Assembly: GCA_900540095.1 (NCBI GenBank) | Contig: UQEO01000093.1 | Span: 1-7,125 of the forward strand | Length of the DNA: 7,125 nucleotides | Direction of reading: 5' to 3' | DNA from: an uncultured Collinsella sp. | Lineage (GTDB): Bacteria > Actinomycetota > Coriobacteriia > Coriobacteriales > Coriobacteriaceae | Shown: positions 5,350-7,125 of the stretch, piece after piece | How positions within the stretch are numbered: the stretch's first letter is position 1 | Layout: the number at the start of each line of letters is the position of its first letter | Notes under the pieces: model-generated | The model's input: the letters and a program-made list of their open reading frames with translations, nothing else | The model's database searches: none | What the model was told of the DNA's origin: nothing | Position numbers and translations under genes: made by a program

Positions 5350-5892
5350 GTGGCAGATCTGTATTTGGTTCGGCATGGGCAGACTGAGCTCAATGTGCAG
5401 AGCATTTTGCAGGGCTGGCACGATTCGTCGCTTACGGCGCGCGGGCGCGAGCAGGCGCTGACGGCGCGTACGGCGTTTGCGGCGCGTGGCGTGGCCTTTG
5501 ATCATGTGTATTCCTCGCCGTTGGGCCGGGCGCGGCATACGGCCGAGCTTATCGTTGGCGAGGGCCGTTCCATAGAGCTGGTCGATGACCTGCGTGAGTG
5601 GCATTTTGGCTCGCTGGAGGGCACATCAAATCGCGAGATGCCGCCGCAGCCCTGGGGTGATTATCCGGTTGCCTTTGGTGGCGAGTCGGAAAGTGAGCTT
5701 CAGTCGCGCATGGTCGCGGCGCTGTCCCGCATCATGGCCAGGCCGCAGCACGACTGCGTGCTGGCGGTTTCCCACGGCTCAGCCTGCCAGGAGTTTCTTG
5801 AGTACGTGACTGGCGAGGGGGAGCTACCCGACAACGGCGCCGTGCTTCATTTTGGCTATTGCGACGGGGCGTTTTCGCTCCTTGATTGGTAA
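5350..5892 (+). CDS. Histidine phosphatase family protein (first of a tandem pair)
   Basis: This 180-residue cytoplasmic protein belongs to the histidine phosphatase (phosphoglycerate mutase-like) superfamily, which transfers phosphate through a phosphohistidine. The catalytic set is complete: LVRHGQT (6-12) with nucleophile H9 and R8, R60 in SSPLGRARHTA, E83 in LREWHFGSLEG, and H142 in VSHGSA. Short single-domain members are commonly phosphatases of sugar phosphates or metabolites, or cofactor-dependent mutases; the substrate cannot be read here. I chose GTG 5350 because it follows a purine-rich GAGGGGAGG and places the first strand (ADLYLVRHG) right at the N-terminus. An upstream in-frame GTG at 5272 would translate the intergenic palindrome. 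The gene is followed after 17 bases by a clear paralogue, so both are probably translated from one message. Confidence 0.88.
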   Translation: MADLYLVRHGQTELNVQSILQGWHDSSLTARGREQALTARTAFAARGVAFDHVYSSPLGRARHTAELIVGEGRSIELVDDLREWHFGSLEGTSNREMPPQPWGDYPVAFGGESESELQSRMVAALSRIMARPQHDCVLAVSHGSACQEFLEYVTGEGELPDNGAVLHFGYCDGAFSLLDW

Positions 5893-5909
5893 CGAACGAA
5901 AGGACCCCT

Positions 5910-6545
5910 ATGAATAAAGATCTGTATCTGGTCCGTCATGGACAGACGATATTCAACCTCAAGCGTATCATTCAGGGGTGGAGTGACTCGCCGCTTACGC
6001 AGTTGGGCTGCGACCAGGCGGCGCGCGCCGGCATGTTTTTACGTGCGCGCGGCATTGAGCCCGATCATGCCTACACCTCCACGCTTCATCGCACCGAGCA
6101 GACTATCGCCAACTTGTGGCCGGGCTTGGCGTACGAGCGCCTGGACGGCCTGCGTGAGTGGTTCTTTGGTGACTTTGAGGCCGAGCGCGTGATGCTCATG
6201 CCCGAGCGCCCGTGGCGCGACTTCTATCGCCAGTTTGGCGGCGAGGGCCAGATGCAGGTGCGCGAGCGCATGGTGGCGACGCTGACCGAGCTTATGCAGC
6301 GTCCGGACCATACGTGCGTGCTCGCGGTAAGCCATGGCTCGGCCATCAAGGAGTTCATGGACCACGTGAGGGGTGCGGCGGCCGACGAGCGCGATCGCGT
6401 GCCGGGCAACTGCTCAGTGCTGCATTTTGCGTTTGACGATGCGGCCGGTACGTTTGAACTGGTCGAAGTCTTTACGCAGGAAGACTACGCGCGCGAGCTG
6501 GGGCTTGAACCGCTTGTGGCTACTGCAGGTCCGCAGCGCGGATAA
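5910..6545 (+). CDS. Histidine phosphatase family protein (second of a tandem pair)
   Basis: This 211-residue paralogue of the preceding protein aligns along nearly its whole length, with shared blocks such as DLYLVRHGQT, QGW-DS-LT, LREW-FG, FGGE, VLAVSHGSA and VLHF. Catalytic residues are R9 and H10, R61 in STLHRTEQT, E83 in LREWFFGDFEAE, and H142. It is longer at the C-terminus: an insertion of charged residues at about 155-166 (AAADERDRVPG) and a tail beyond residue 188 that the first copy lacks. The start at ATG 5910 has AAAGGA five bases upstream; an in-frame TTG at 5886 overlaps the previous gene and is unlikely. The stop codon is followed by a strong hairpin terminator about 50 bases on. 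The pair probably arose by tandem duplication and then diverged, which suggests different substrates. Confidence 0.9.
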   Translation: MNKDLYLVRHGQTIFNLKRIIQGWSDSPLTQLGCDQAARAGMFLRARGIEPDHAYTSTLHRTEQTIANLWPGLAYERLDGLREWFFGDFEAERVMLMPERPWRDFYRQFGGEGQMQVRERMVATLTELMQRPDHTCVLAVSHGSAIKEFMDHVRGAAADERDRVPGNCSVLHFAFDDAAGTFELVEVFTQEDYARELGLEPLVATAGPQRG

Positions 6546-6592
6546 CGCGAGCGTGGCGGCGCGGGTCGCCGGCATAACTTCTCGACGCAAAA

Positions 6593-6629
6593 GGGGCGGA
6601 GATGCATGTACCTGCTGCATCTCCGCCCC
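6593..6629. terminator. Bidirectional terminator between convergent phosphatase and DUF1015-like genes
   Basis: GGGGCGGAGATGCA (6593-6606) pairs perfectly with TGCATCTCCGCCCC (6616-6629) around a nine-base loop. On the plus strand the tail is the T-rich TGTTTGTT; on the minus strand it is TTTTGC. It lies 47 bases after the second phosphatase and 45 bases after the stop codon of the convergent DUF1015-like gene, so it can end both transcripts. Confidence 0.88.
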
Positions 6630-6674
6630 CTGTTTGTTGGGCTGCCGATTTTTGTGCTGGACGGTCTGGTCTTG

Positions 6675-7125
6675 CTAGAACCGCGCGACCTGGTGCGTGA
6701 GCAGACCCGTCGGAACCTGCGGCACGCCGCCGCTGGCCTGCGCGGCGGGGAAGAGGACAACTAAGGCAAAGTTGAACGGCTCTTTGCCCGTGTAGGTGCC
6801 GGCGGCACGGGCATCGTCGGTCAGGAGCTGTGATGCCCCGACCAGCGCGGCAGCGTAGGTAGGGTCGTCGACCAGTGCTGGCTCCGGTGCTTGGTCGAGC
6901 ATAGCGCGGATGGCCCCGACGGCGTCCTCGCGCTTGACCTCCCACGCGCGGTGCGTAATGCCGGCGGGGTCGGTGACGGCATAGAGTGAAGCGCCCTCTT
7001 TTGCGGCGCCGAGGATGATATCCATGACGGGAGAGGCTTCGTAGACAAGCGTTACGGGACGGGGCTGTACCTTGAGGTCGGCGATTGCGCGCGCAGCGGC
7101 GGTCGTATCGGCGGCAACCGCGTCG
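6675..7125 (-). CDS. DUF1015-like protein, C-terminal part (N-terminus outside the window)
   Basis: The frame is open from the right edge of the window, so this is the C-terminal 149 or so residues of a larger protein; an internal ATG at 7025 is not the likely start. The order of segments fits DUF1015 (PF06245) as I know it: a VTLVYEASP strand, SLYAVTDPAGITHRAWEV (like the family's D-G-x-H-R-x-W-x-V block), a helical stretch, then AGTYTGKEPFNFALVVLFP, like the family's HTG-E-YNF-LAVLFP block. The family's hallmark ADGHHR would fall at VDDPTY (bases 6855-6872), so the Gly-His-His motif is absent. The protein also ends about 25 residues after the LVVLFP block, where typical members run on considerably further. 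The biochemical role of DUF1015 is not established. Family assignment is from remembered motifs and is moderately sure. The gene ends at the shared terminator 6593-6629. Confidence 0.6.
   Translation of the reverse strand, partial: DAVAADTTAAARAIADLKVQPRPVTLVYEASPVMDIILGAAKEGASLYAVTDPAGITHRAWEVKREDAVGAIRAMLDQAPEPALVDDPTYAAALVGASQLLTDDARAAGTYTGKEPFNFALVVLFPAAQASGGVPQVPTGLLTHQVARF

Noticed and set aside
4554..5405. A 283-residue minus-strand reading frame opposite the nitroreductase gene
   Set aside because: It lies antisense to a gene with clear FMN-binding motifs and crosses the palindrome and intergenic DNA. Its composition is typical of a shadow frame.

Overview
The window looks like chromosomal DNA from a high-GC Gram-positive of the Coriobacteriia, probably Collinsella or a close relative. 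This is inferred from GC-rich codon use, strong AGGAG-type ribosome binding sites and the style of the proteins; no search was run. Most of the window (about 800-7125) is GC-rich and densely coding. The first 800 bases are visibly more AT-rich and read like an accessory insertion or remnant.

Layout: (1) 50-526 (-), an unplaced 158-residue protein that resembles the N-terminal half of a larger coriobacterial family. It has no Shine-Dalgarno sequence and is flanked by a 350-base gene-poor stretch. (2) 878-1846 (-), a DEDDh 3'-5' exonuclease with a 130-residue N-terminal extension. (3) 2019-3107 (+), divergent from the exonuclease: a two-fold-repeat membrane permease of the ArsP_2 / putative manganese transporter type with a very histidine-rich central loop. 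It ends at a long stem terminator (3116-3196). (4) 4360-3275 (-), a two-gene operon: a six-TM DUF308/HdeD-like membrane protein followed, stop codon abutting start codon, by a YaiI/YqxD (DUF188) protein, ending at its own terminator (3231-3267). (5) 4596-6545 (+), an FMN nitroreductase and two tandem paralogous histidine phosphatases. A perfect 13-bp REP-like hairpin lies between the nitroreductase and the first phosphatase, and the run ends at a strong hairpin at 6593-6629. (6) 6675-7125 (-), the C-terminal part of a DUF1015-like protein that enters from the right edge and has lost the family's signature motif.

Two promoter regions carry conspicuous dyads. A large inverted repeat overlaps the likely transporter promoter (1940-1975). 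A site matching the DtxR/IdeR iron-box consensus at 15 of 19 positions lies just upstream of the nitroreductase (4549-4567). Together with the metal-permease call, these suggest metal-responsive control, but this is inference.

I see no tRNA, rRNA, CRISPR array, insertion sequence or phage gene, and no convincing new multi-gene system. The most interesting items are regulatory dyads, a palindromic repeat and several proteins with altered key motifs.
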